Positions 53,226-61,900 of a stretch of DNA of 64,000 bases are shown here, piece by piece. The number at the start of each line of letters is the position of its first letter. Positions within the stretch are counted from its first letter, which is position 1. The DNA is from Berkiella sp964606325 (GTDB lineage: Bacteria; Pseudomonadota; Gammaproteobacteria; Berkiellales; Berkiellaceae): the NCBI GenBank assembly GCA_964606325.1, contig CAZSGE010000008.1, positions 24,693 to 88,692 of the forward strand, in the 5' to 3' direction. Both the position numbers and the translations under genes were made by a program. Below the pieces are notes generated by a model. That model was not told the origin of the DNA, made no database searches, and worked only from the letters and a program-made list of their open reading frames with translations.

Positions 53226-55637
53226 ATGAAACAAGCCACCAGAAGAAAAAATGAGGCAACTGCGCCGTTGCAAGTAAATCAGCGTCTAAGGGAAGGGGCG
53301 CTTATTTTACTCAGTTCTTTTGCCATTTATCTGTTTATTGCCCTTGTTACCTACAGTGATGCCGATCCGGCCTGGTCTCATACCGGGTTAAATAAAGAAG
53401 TCAGCAATGCGGCAGGGCTCACCGGTGCCTGGTTCTCAGATATTTTTTTTTCATTATTTGGTTATATGGCTTATTTGTTTCCGGTGGCGCTTACCCTCGG
53501 TGGGGTATTTATCTACAAAGATGAGAATGCCCAGCAGGGAAGCCCACTTATTTGGAGCATCAGAGGCTTTGGCTTATTGCTTGCTTTAATGTCAAGTTGC
53601 GGACTTTCTACCTTGCACTTAGTGAAATCCATTCAAGAGTTGCCGATGAGCACAGGTGGCTTGCTAGGTAGTGCCGTTAAAGCAGTTACAGTTGCCTATC
53701 TGAACCCCCTGGGTGCTAGCATTATTCTTTTTGCTTTGTTTTTAATTGGAATCACCCTATTTACCGGTTTGTCCTGGTTTGATCTGATGCAAGGGGCAGG
53801 TAAAAAATCGCTCAAAGCAGTTCAACAGCAGGGTGCGTTGCGTCCTATGTTAGAAAAAGCTTTTGAAAAGGCAAGGCAAATGAAATTACCTACTTGGGAA
53901 GATTTTCCCAGTTTAAACGCGACGCCCCAAGAACCTGAAGCAACACCTGTCAAACGCATCAAATCACAGTCAGCGCAGCCCGATGTATTGTTTGGTGAAC
54001 AGGATGTATTTGATGATCCTTTGCCCCCTATTCGAGGCATCAAGAAAACAAAAATTAAAATTGAAAAAGAAGTTTCCGCGCCGCTCGTGAGTATCAAACG
54101 CGTGATGCCTAAAAAAGCAGCGCCTGAAGAAGCAGCTTTAGAGGTACCTACATCACGTGGGTATGATGACCATGAATTGCCTTCATTAGCTTTACTTGAA
54201 ATGGCAGAAAAGAAATCGCGCCAAGGTTTTAGCTCTGCACAATTACAAGATTTGTCCCGATTGGTTGAAACGCGGTTACTTGAATTTGGTGTAGACGCTA
54301 AAGTGGTAGGGGTGCTTCCAGGGCCTGTGATTACTCGCTTTGAGCTTGATCTTGCTGCAGGGATCAAGGTAAACAAAATCACTTCTTTGGCAAAAGATTT
54401 AGCACGTTCGTTATCCGTCGTTAGCGTACGGGTAGTCGAAGTGATTCCAGGGAAGCCAGTGGTAGGCTTAGAGATCCCCAACGCGCACCGCGAATTAGTC
54501 CGGCTAAAAGAGGTGTTAGAAGATCCTTCCTATCAGGACGCGCCTTCTCCCATCACCTTAGCGCTTGGCAAAGATATAGCAGGACGACCCGTTGCCGTTG
54601 ATTTAGCCAAAATGCCCCATTTGCTGGTTGCCGGAACAACTGGCTCAGGTAAATCAGTTGGTATCAATGCCATGTTGCTTAGTATTTTGTATAAATCCTC
54701 TCCTGAAGATGTGAGGATGATTTTAATCGATCCTAAAATGTTAGAGCTTGCTGTTTATGACAACATTCCGCATTTATTAACACCGGTTGTCACCGACATG
54801 AAAGATGCCGCCAATGCCTTGCGTTGGTGTGTGGCCGAAATGGACAGGCGCTACCAAGTGATGGCAGCGATTGGGGTAAGAAATTTAGCCGGATACAACC
54901 AAAAAGTAGCCGATGGGCATCGTGACAAAAATCCGATTTTAGATCCCTTGTGGCACCCGCACAGCACTGAAAAACCAGAACCTTTAGAGAAATTGCCCGT
55001 CATTGTTGTTGTGGTAGATGAGTTTGCCGACATGATAATGGTGGTCGGTAAAAAAGTGGAAGAATTAATCGCTCGTATCGCTCAAAAGGCAAGAGCCGCT
55101 GGCATTCACTTAATTTTGGCTACTCAGCGTCCTTCTGTGGACGTTATTACGGGTTTAATTAAAGCTAACGTGCCAACCCGTATTGCCTTTCAGGTATCCT
55201 CCCGTATTGATTCACGCACCATTTTAGACCAATCAGGCGCTGAACAATTGCTGGGACATGGGGATATGCTTTATTTGCCGCCAGGGGTTGGAGTGCCACA
55301 TCGAATTCATGGTGCATTTGTCTCCGATGAGGAAGTGCACAAAGTGGTTAATCAATTGCGTAAATTAGGGAAGCCAACTTATATCGAAAGCGTGGTACAA
55401 TCAAGTCCTAGCTCCTTCTCATCTGAAGAAGGGGATACAGATGAGTTATATGACCAAGCAATTGTTGTGGTAACAGAAGCGCGAAAAGCATCAATTTCTT
55501 TAGTGCAACGACGGTTAAAAATTGGTTATAACCGCGCAGCCAGGCTGATAGAGCAAATGGAAGCGCAAGGGGTTGTCAGCTCAGTACAATCGAATGGCAC
55601 TAGAGAAGTTTTAGCACCGCCACCTGTGGAGAGGTAG
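53226..55637 (+). CDS. ftsK: DNA translocase FtsK
   Basis: Septum-anchored motor that pumps chromosome ends and activates XerCD recombination at dif. The 803-residue protein has four N-terminal membrane segments (about residues 25-195), a short linker of about 130 charged residues (much shorter than in E. coli FtsK, 1329 residues), then the alpha, beta and gamma motor domains. Walker A GTTGSGKSVG is at about 466, Walker B VVVVDEFADM at about 595, and the gamma winged helix AIVVVTEARKASISLVQRR at the C-terminus reads KOPS sites. Starts the ftsK-lolA-rarA block. Confidence 0.96.
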   Translation: MKQATRRKNEATAPLQVNQRLREGALILLSSFAIYLFIALVTYSDADPAWSHTGLNKEVSNAAGLTGAWFSDIFFSLFGYMAYLFPVALTLGGVFIYKDENAQQGSPLIWSIRGFGLLLALMSSCGLSTLHLVKSIQELPMSTGGLLGSAVKAVTVAYLNPLGASIILFALFLIGITLFTGLSWFDLMQGAGKKSLKAVQQQGALRPMLEKAFEKARQMKLPTWEDFPSLNATPQEPEATPVKRIKSQSAQPDVLFGEQDVFDDPLPPIRGIKKTKIKIEKEVSAPLVSIKRVMPKKAAPEEAALEVPTSRGYDDHELPSLALLEMAEKKSRQGFSSAQLQDLSRLVETRLLEFGVDAKVVGVLPGPVITRFELDLAAGIKVNKITSLAKDLARSLSVVSVRVVEVIPGKPVVGLEIPNAHRELVRLKEVLEDPSYQDAPSPITLALGKDIAGRPVAVDLAKMPHLLVAGTTGSGKSVGINAMLLSILYKSSPEDVRMILIDPKMLELAVYDNIPHLLTPVVTDMKDAANALRWCVAEMDRRYQVMAAIGVRNLAGYNQKVADGHRDKNPILDPLWHPHSTEKPEPLEKLPVIVVVVDEFADMIMVVGKKVEELIARIAQKARAAGIHLILATQRPSVDVITGLIKANVPTRIAFQVSSRIDSRTILDQSGAEQLLGHGDMLYLPPGVGVPHRIHGAFVSDEEVHKVVNQLRKLGKPTYIESVVQSSPSSFSSEEGDTDELYDQAIVVVTEARKASISLVQRRLKIGYNRAARLIEQMEAQGVVSSVQSNGTREVLAPPPVER

Positions 55638-55639
55638 AA

Positions 55640-56290
55640 ATGAAAGGCAAAGTATTAGGTTTGGTAAGTTTAGCCCTATTGGGATGTTCCACGTTGATGG
55701 CAGCTCCCCAAAAGCAAGATAGTTCTGAACAATTAATTGCAGCACTACATAAAATTGATACATTCAAAGCAAATTTTGTGCAAAAAATTCATGATGCCAA
55801 TGGTGAACATGTTGCGAAATCGCAAGGTGAAATCATGGTGCGTCGTCCCGGAAAATTCTATTGGAAAAGCCAATCACCCGATCCCATTTTAGTGGTAGCG
55901 GATGGCAAATTTTTATGGACCTATGATATCGATTTATCACAGGTCACAAAGCAAAAGCTTAAAGAAGCACTGGGAAGCTCACCGGCTGCATTGCTCGCAG
56001 GTTCATTAGACGGTTTAAAATCAGATTTTGAGATTTCAACTGCTAGCAAAAACCAGTGCAAAAAAAGTGATGAATGCTATTTGCTAAAACCCAAACAAAA
56101 AGATTCTACCTTTGCTGATATTCAAATTGGTTTCGCGCAAGGCAAATTAAGTGAAGTCAGAATGCGTGATCCGTTGGGTCAAGATGTCTACACCGTATTT
56201 ACCAAAGTGCAGATAAATAGTGGCATTCAAGATAAACTTTTTGCCTTTGTTCCACCTAAAGGGGTTGATATTATTCAATCAGGCAGTTAA
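55640..56290 (+). CDS. lolA: Outer-membrane lipoprotein carrier LolA
   Basis: Periplasmic chaperone that carries lipoproteins from LolCDE to LolB. The 216-residue protein has a signal peptide (KVLGLVSLALLGCSTLMAAP, cleaved after LMA). The mature part shows family segments IDTFKANFVQKIHDANGE, GEIMVRRPGKFYWKSQSPDP and DGKFLWTYDIDLSQVT. It begins two bases after ftsK and its stop abuts rarA, so the three genes are one transcription unit. The internal Cys pair (QCKKSDEC) is unusual and could form a disulfide. Confidence 0.94.
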   Translation: MKGKVLGLVSLALLGCSTLMAAPQKQDSSEQLIAALHKIDTFKANFVQKIHDANGEHVAKSQGEIMVRRPGKFYWKSQSPDPILVVADGKFLWTYDIDLSQVTKQKLKEALGSSPAALLAGSLDGLKSDFEISTASKNQCKKSDECYLLKPKQKDSTFADIQIGFAQGKLSEVRMRDPLGQDVYTVFTKVQINSGIQDKLFAFVPPKGVDIIQSGS

Positions 56291-57574
56291 ATGGACCAAC
56301 CTCTTGCAGCAAAATTGCGGCCAAGAACACTTGATGAGTACATTGGCCAAAGCCATTTAGTCGGTAAAGGCGCCCCTTTACGGTTTTGTATCGAAAGCGG
56401 CAAACTGCATTCGATGCTGTTTTGGGGGCCGCCAGGCACTGGTAAAACGACCTTAGCGCAAATCATTGCACATTATGCTAATGCAGATTTTATCGCTCTT
56501 TCTGCGGTATTAGCAGGCGTGAAAGATATCCGTGATGCCATATCCAAAGCCAAAGAGACGCAAGCGCACTCAGGCAAAGCCACCATTTTGTTTATTGATG
56601 AAATTCATCGCTTCAATAAAGCACAGCAAGATGCCTTATTGCCTTTTGTAGAAGATGGCACAGTCTATTTTATTGGCGCGACAACAGAAAATCCTTCTTT
56701 TGAGGTAAACAATGCTTTGTTATCTCGTTGCCGTGTGTATGTGCTTAAAACATTATCTGAAGCAGATCTTGCTAATGTTTTAGCTTTTGCTTTGCGTGAT
56801 ACGCAAAGAGGCCTAGGTTCACTTAAACTAACGCTCACAGAAAGTAGTATCAATCGCATTGTGAAATCGGCCGATGGCGATGCCAGAAGGTTATTAACAA
56901 TTTTGGAAGTGATTGCTCAACATGTTGACAGTGCTGAACAAACCCTTGCGGATACGATGGTGGATGAAATCTTACAACAAGATTATCGACGCTTTGATAA
57001 AGGTGGCGATCTTTTCTACGATCAAATCTCAGCGCTTCATAAATCAGTACGTGGTTCAAACCCAGACGCGGCATTATATTGGTTATGCCGTATGTTAGAT
57101 GGGGGATGTTCGCCAGAATATATTGCACGGCGTGTCGTACGGATGGCCAGTGAGGATATTGGTAATGCTGAGCCAAAAGCGTTAGGCATGGCAATGGACG
57201 CTTGGCAGGCGCTTGAGCGATTAGGCAGCCCAGAAGGGGAGTTATGCTTGGCGCAAGTGGTAACGTATCTTGCCTGTGCTCCCAAAAGCAATGCATCTTA
57301 TATGGCATTTAATCGTGCCAAAGCAGATGTTGAAAAGTTACCTTCTTATCCTGTTCCCGTTCACATCAGAAACGCACCTACCAAGTTAATGAAAAATATG
57401 GGGTATGGGAAAGCCTACCGATATGATCCGGATGAACCAGGTGGTTTTTCACGAGGTCAAACTTATTTCCCAGAAGAAATGGGGGAGAAGCAGTATTATT
57501 TTCCGGTTGAGAAGGGACTAGAGATAAAGATTGCCGATAAATTAAGATTTTTAAGAGAAAAAGAAAAGATATAG
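56291..57574 (+). CDS. rarA: Replication-associated recombination protein RarA
   Basis: AAA+ ATPase related to clamp loaders (MgsA/WRNIP1) that acts at stalled replication forks. The 427-residue protein begins DQPLAAKLRPRTLDEYIGQ, has Walker A GPPGTGKTTLAQ (about 46-57), Walker B LFIDEIHRFNKAQQDALLP, sensor 1 GATTENPSFEVN and the C-terminal tetramerisation segment with SDEDIGNAEP-like ASEDIGNAEPKAL. The ATG follows the lolA stop directly. Confidence 0.95.
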   Translation: MDQPLAAKLRPRTLDEYIGQSHLVGKGAPLRFCIESGKLHSMLFWGPPGTGKTTLAQIIAHYANADFIALSAVLAGVKDIRDAISKAKETQAHSGKATILFIDEIHRFNKAQQDALLPFVEDGTVYFIGATTENPSFEVNNALLSRCRVYVLKTLSEADLANVLAFALRDTQRGLGSLKLTLTESSINRIVKSADGDARRLLTILEVIAQHVDSAEQTLADTMVDEILQQDYRRFDKGGDLFYDQISALHKSVRGSNPDAALYWLCRMLDGGCSPEYIARRVVRMASEDIGNAEPKALGMAMDAWQALERLGSPEGELCLAQVVTYLACAPKSNASYMAFNRAKADVEKLPSYPVPVHIRNAPTKLMKNMGYGKAYRYDPDEPGGFSRGQTYFPEEMGEKQYYFPVEKGLEIKIADKLRFLREKEKI

Positions 57575-57603
57575 TAATGGTTTGAATGTGTCAAAGCTTA
57601 AGA

Positions 57604-57662
57604 GAGATTCTTCGCTACGCTCAGAATGACATTATGTCATCCTGAGCGTAGCGAAGGATCTC
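57604..57662. repeat. Intergenic palindromic repeat, family A, copy 2
   Basis: The left arm GAGATTCTTCGCTACGCTCA continues as GAATGACAT and is complementary, apart from two positions, to the right arm ending CGTAGCGAAGGATCTC. The centre GACATTATGTC is perfect. It is the same family as 43471-43541. It fills most of the space between rarA and serS, 39 bases before serS. Confidence 0.82.
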
Positions 57663-57701
57663 AATTTCTCGAGCTCTGAAAGACAATGGAGAAAAAAAAT
57701 A

Positions 57702-58985
57702 ATGATCGATCCAAACGTTGTACGAAATAATTTAGAACAAGTGGTTAGCAATTTAGCCAAACGTGGCGTTAAGGTAGACGGTGAAAAACTCCGTTCCTTA
57801 GAAGAGCAGCGAAAAGAGCTGCAAGTCAAAACGCAGACACTACAAAGCAGACGTAATACGCTCTCAAAAGAAATTGGCCAAGCCAAAGCGAAAAAGAATG
57901 AACAAGAAGCAACGTTGTTGTTAGAGCAAGTGGAAAAAGTGGCTGTTGATTTAGACGTTATCGAAAAGCAATTCGAGGCGGTTCATGATGAACTCAATAC
58001 ATATCTTGCTACTTTGCCTAACATGATTCATGAAAGTGTTCCCGAGGGCAAAGATGAAGATGCCAATGTTGAAGTACGACGTTGGGGAACGCCTAAAAAG
58101 TTTGATTTTCCAGTGCTTGATCATGTTGATTTAACAGCAAAATCTTCCAAAATAGATTTTGAAACGGCAACCAAAATGTCTGGGTCGCGCTTTGTGGTGC
58201 TTAGAGGTGACGTTGCAAAATTGCACCGTGCATTAGCACAATTTATGTTACATCTTCATACCACAGAGCACGGTTATGAAGAAATGTATGTGCCTTATTT
58301 GGTTGAAGCACAAGCGCTATTTGGAACTGGGCAATTGCCTAAAATGGCTGAAGATCTGTTTCATCTTAAAGGTGAAAAGGCGCTCAGTTTAATTCCTACT
58401 TCTGAAGTATCTTTAACTAATACCGTGCGTGAATCTATTATCCCAGCAGATAAATTACCTATTAAAATGGTAAGCCATAGTCCTTGTTTTAGAAGCGAGG
58501 CAGGTTCATATGGAAAAGATACTAAAGGTATGATTCGACAGCACCAATTTGATAAAGTGGAAATGGTACAAATAGTATCACCGCAATCGTCATATCAAGC
58601 GCTTGAAGAAATGACAGGCCATGCTGAAAATATTTTGCAAAAACTTAACTTACCTTATCGGGTGGTTGCTTTATGCTCAGGTGATATTGGCTTTGCCGCA
58701 GCTAAAACCTACGATTTAGAAGTGTGGTTGCCAAGCCAAGAAAAGTATCGTGAAATATCCTCTTGTTCGAACACTGAAAGTTTTCAAGCGCGGCGCATGC
58801 AAGCACGTTTTCGCGAACATAATGGTAAACCAGAGCTTGTGCATACTTTAAATGGTTCGGGGTTAGCCGTAGGAAGAACGCTTATTGCCGTTTTAGAAAA
58901 TTATCAAAATAAAGACGGTAATGTTGATGTGCCACCCGTGTTATATCCGTTTATGGGCGATACCAAAGTAATTACCTTGGCTTAA
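57702..58985 (+). CDS. serS: Seryl-tRNA synthetase
   Basis: Charges tRNA-Ser (and tRNA-Sec where present). The 427-residue class II synthetase has the N-terminal antiparallel coiled coil (about residues 27-100: RSLEEQRKELQVKTQTLQSR), motif 2 FRSEAGSYGKDTKGMIRQHQ and motif 3 GSGLAVGRTLIAVLENYQ. Normal length (E. coli 430). GGAG is placed well before the ATG. It ends one base before the convergent SecA-like gene, with no visible terminator in between. Confidence 0.97.
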   Translation: MIDPNVVRNNLEQVVSNLAKRGVKVDGEKLRSLEEQRKELQVKTQTLQSRRNTLSKEIGQAKAKKNEQEATLLLEQVEKVAVDLDVIEKQFEAVHDELNTYLATLPNMIHESVPEGKDEDANVEVRRWGTPKKFDFPVLDHVDLTAKSSKIDFETATKMSGSRFVVLRGDVAKLHRALAQFMLHLHTTEHGYEEMYVPYLVEAQALFGTGQLPKMAEDLFHLKGEKALSLIPTSEVSLTNTVRESIIPADKLPIKMVSHSPCFRSEAGSYGKDTKGMIRQHQFDKVEMVQIVSPQSSYQALEEMTGHAENILQKLNLPYRVVALCSGDIGFAAAKTYDLEVWLPSQEKYREISSCSNTESFQARRMQARFREHNGKPELVHTLNGSGLAVGRTLIAVLENYQNKDGNVDVPPVLYPFMGDTKVITLA

Positions 58986-58986
58986 A

Positions 58987-61900
58987 TTAACCACCCATAG
59001 AAGGACTTTTGTGCTTAGAACTGATTAACAGAGGGTTAGCAGTATACTTTTGGTATGCGTCTTTGCAGCTTTCATCAGATTTAGGCACTTTATGTATAGT
59101 TTTACTAGATTCTAAAGTTTGTTTAGCAAGTGCTTCTAGAAAGCTTGATTCTTTTGGGTTAGATTTTCGTTCGTCAAACAAATTTAAGAGCATACCTCGC
59201 ATGAGCTCAAAGCGCGCTGCATCATCAAGTTGCACATCGCTATTTAAGACACGAGTAAAATCAGATATTTTTTGTATAAGTGCGCTATCTCTTTTGCTAC
59301 TTAAACTTGATATTAACACATAGCCTTCCACCTCCTCTTCGCCCTTTTTCTCACTTTTAGATAACTGTTGTGCCAAGGTTTTGGTTTGATATAACTCGGC
59401 AGATTGCGTGGCAAAGTCTTTGGGGCCTTCTTCAACTGGTATATCTTCAGGAGGTAACTCAGGAAGAACAATCTCAACTTGAATATTTGGCTGCTCGATC
59501 TTTGGTTCTACTAGTGGAATATCCAATGGATTAAGTTTTTCATCAAAGTCCGCACCCACAGAGGCTAACTTTTCAAGAGTCGCCTCCATGACATTTAAGG
59601 TGTTACCCAGTAATTGATAATCAATTTTTTCTTTTGACGTTGCGCGTTCTTTGTTTTGTTCAACTCTTAATTCTTTCACCAAATCGAGCAATTGGTCGTG
59701 AGTTAAATCAACGGCTTTTAACCTGTCAATATATTCTGACACGTCGACTTTAGCATGTTGGGCGAGATATTGCATTTGCTGAACTAGTTCGCCACGTAAT
59801 ATAGTCTCAACAGTTAATACATCATCTTTAGTTTGCGCATTTAATAAAACACGGCTTAAGCCTTTATTGATCAAGTTTTGAAAACGACTGCCTTCACGGT
59901 TGGTTTTGCCAGGAGCTTTTGATTTAAGATCTTTGTCCATCACTATCATTCTGGCTTCAGACAAATACACTAGTAATTCTTTATTTGATGTTGCTGAATC
60001 GATTTTTCGCAGTAACGCTTTTGCATCTTTGGTTCTTGCAAAGAATTTTGATTTATCGTTTAAGTAAAGTTCAATATCTGTTTGAATGTCATGTTTAATC
60101 GTAGCAAAACCATAAGTCGGTAGTGGCTTTTCTCCTTTATAATAGATTTGATATTGGACAGCTTGTAAAGGATTATTTTGACGCTTAGCCATGTAAATTT
60201 CAGAGGTTGCCTCAATTTCAGCATATTTTCTCGATGTGGTAGCAATATCTCTTAAACTTGGAACAGGGTTGGGATCTGTAAATTTCAATTCATCTAACTT
60301 GAGGTATAACTCAAATTCTTGATGTACAATTTCACTACGGAGACTACTGTAGCGTGTATTAGGTGAATTACTATCCCTAGAAAGCAAAGCCGCAATAAAT
60401 GATAGTTTGTGATATTCTTTGCATAGTTTTTCGTAAGTAGCTACAGGGTCATCATTGATAGCCTTGATCAAAGCATTTAAATCCATCGCGAGGGGTCTAA
60501 GGTTTAAGCTTTTATCATGCTTAATCGCTTCGTTTATTTTGTGTAGATTGTTCAGCATGTCTATAGCTAAAAAGCCTGCTATCTTTTCTTGTGCATCTTC
60601 AGTAGGCAACGCGACGAGCTTATCAGGTTCTCTCATCCAGAAATGTTTGTCATAATTTATAACAACATCAGTTAACGGGGGCGTTTGTAGATGTATCGAA
60701 GGATCTTTAGCGATAGCCATCTGTCCTGATTTAATAATTTTTTCAATTTGTGTCGTATAATTTACTTTAGTGAATTCTTTTTTATAATCAGTTTTTAAAG
60801 GATCTTTACCGTTTGCGCGATCTTGATTTTTTCTTAATTCAATATATGAGGCTTCATCTTGGGTAGTAAACACTTGGTAATCCATAAAAAGCATATTGGC
60901 TTCTTTATTGTCAGGTTCAATGTTATAACGATCACGTAAATCACTCACGACGGTATCGTTCCATTGTTCGCCTGCAAATTTTCCTAATTCAGCAAAAACT
61001 TTTTCATAATCGCCAGGGTGCTTATCTTTGAGCTCTAGGTATTTTCTATCAAGTTCAACCAGATACTGATTCCAAAGGGATAATAGATTCGTTTTAAGTT
61101 CTTTTGAAAAAGCATCAGGATCTGTTGGTGTTGGCTTAATAAGCTCAATCAGTTTATCCAATTTCTTGTTTTTATCTGTCAAATCAAGCATATCAATAAA
61201 TTTAGAGAAGAGCTGACCACGAATATCGCCATATGTTTGTTTAAATTGACGTTCTTTGGCTAAAGATTGATTCTTAGACTTTCTGAATTTACTCAGTTCT
61301 CTACTTAAACGTTGTGGATAAAAATATCTAACAGCAGTAGGTACTTTAATACCAACAGCTTCTAATTTTTCAATAAATCGCTGTTTGTTGATAATATTAA
61401 CATATAAACCTGGCTGGCCCTGGCGTCCCATGCGGCCAACTATTTGTCTTTCTTCGCGTTCACTGGCTTCAGGATAAGCGCCGATAACAAAAAGTCCGTC
61501 TTTATGAGCTTTACCATCCTTATTAACGGGTTTAAAGTCTGTTCCACGTCCCATCATCGGGGTGGTAATGGTAATAGTATTTTGTGCACCGCCTTGCTGT
61601 TTAATGGCGGTTTCCAACAGTTCTGCTGTGGCGTAGGATTGTGTGACTTTAGTGAGGTATTTCCCTTGAAGCTTATCATATTCGTATACTGCATAATCAA
61701 TACCATTATAAAACTGTAGTAAAGGGGGCTCGGCTAATTTTTTGGCTTGACTATTGAGTTTCTCTAAGAATTTATCCTTCATCCGCAGTGCTAATTCGGC
61801 ATCTTCTTCAACAATAATTGTCGGCATTTGATTTTTGTTGATAGCATGCTTTTTATATTGACCATAAATCGCCTCAACATGACCTTTTTCATTGCCAGCA

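Noticed and set aside
53822..54481. 219-codon minus-strand ORF inside ftsK
   Set aside because: It lies wholly antisense to the linker and start of the motor of FtsK, is Ser/Thr-rich in a way expected of a shadow frame and matches no family.
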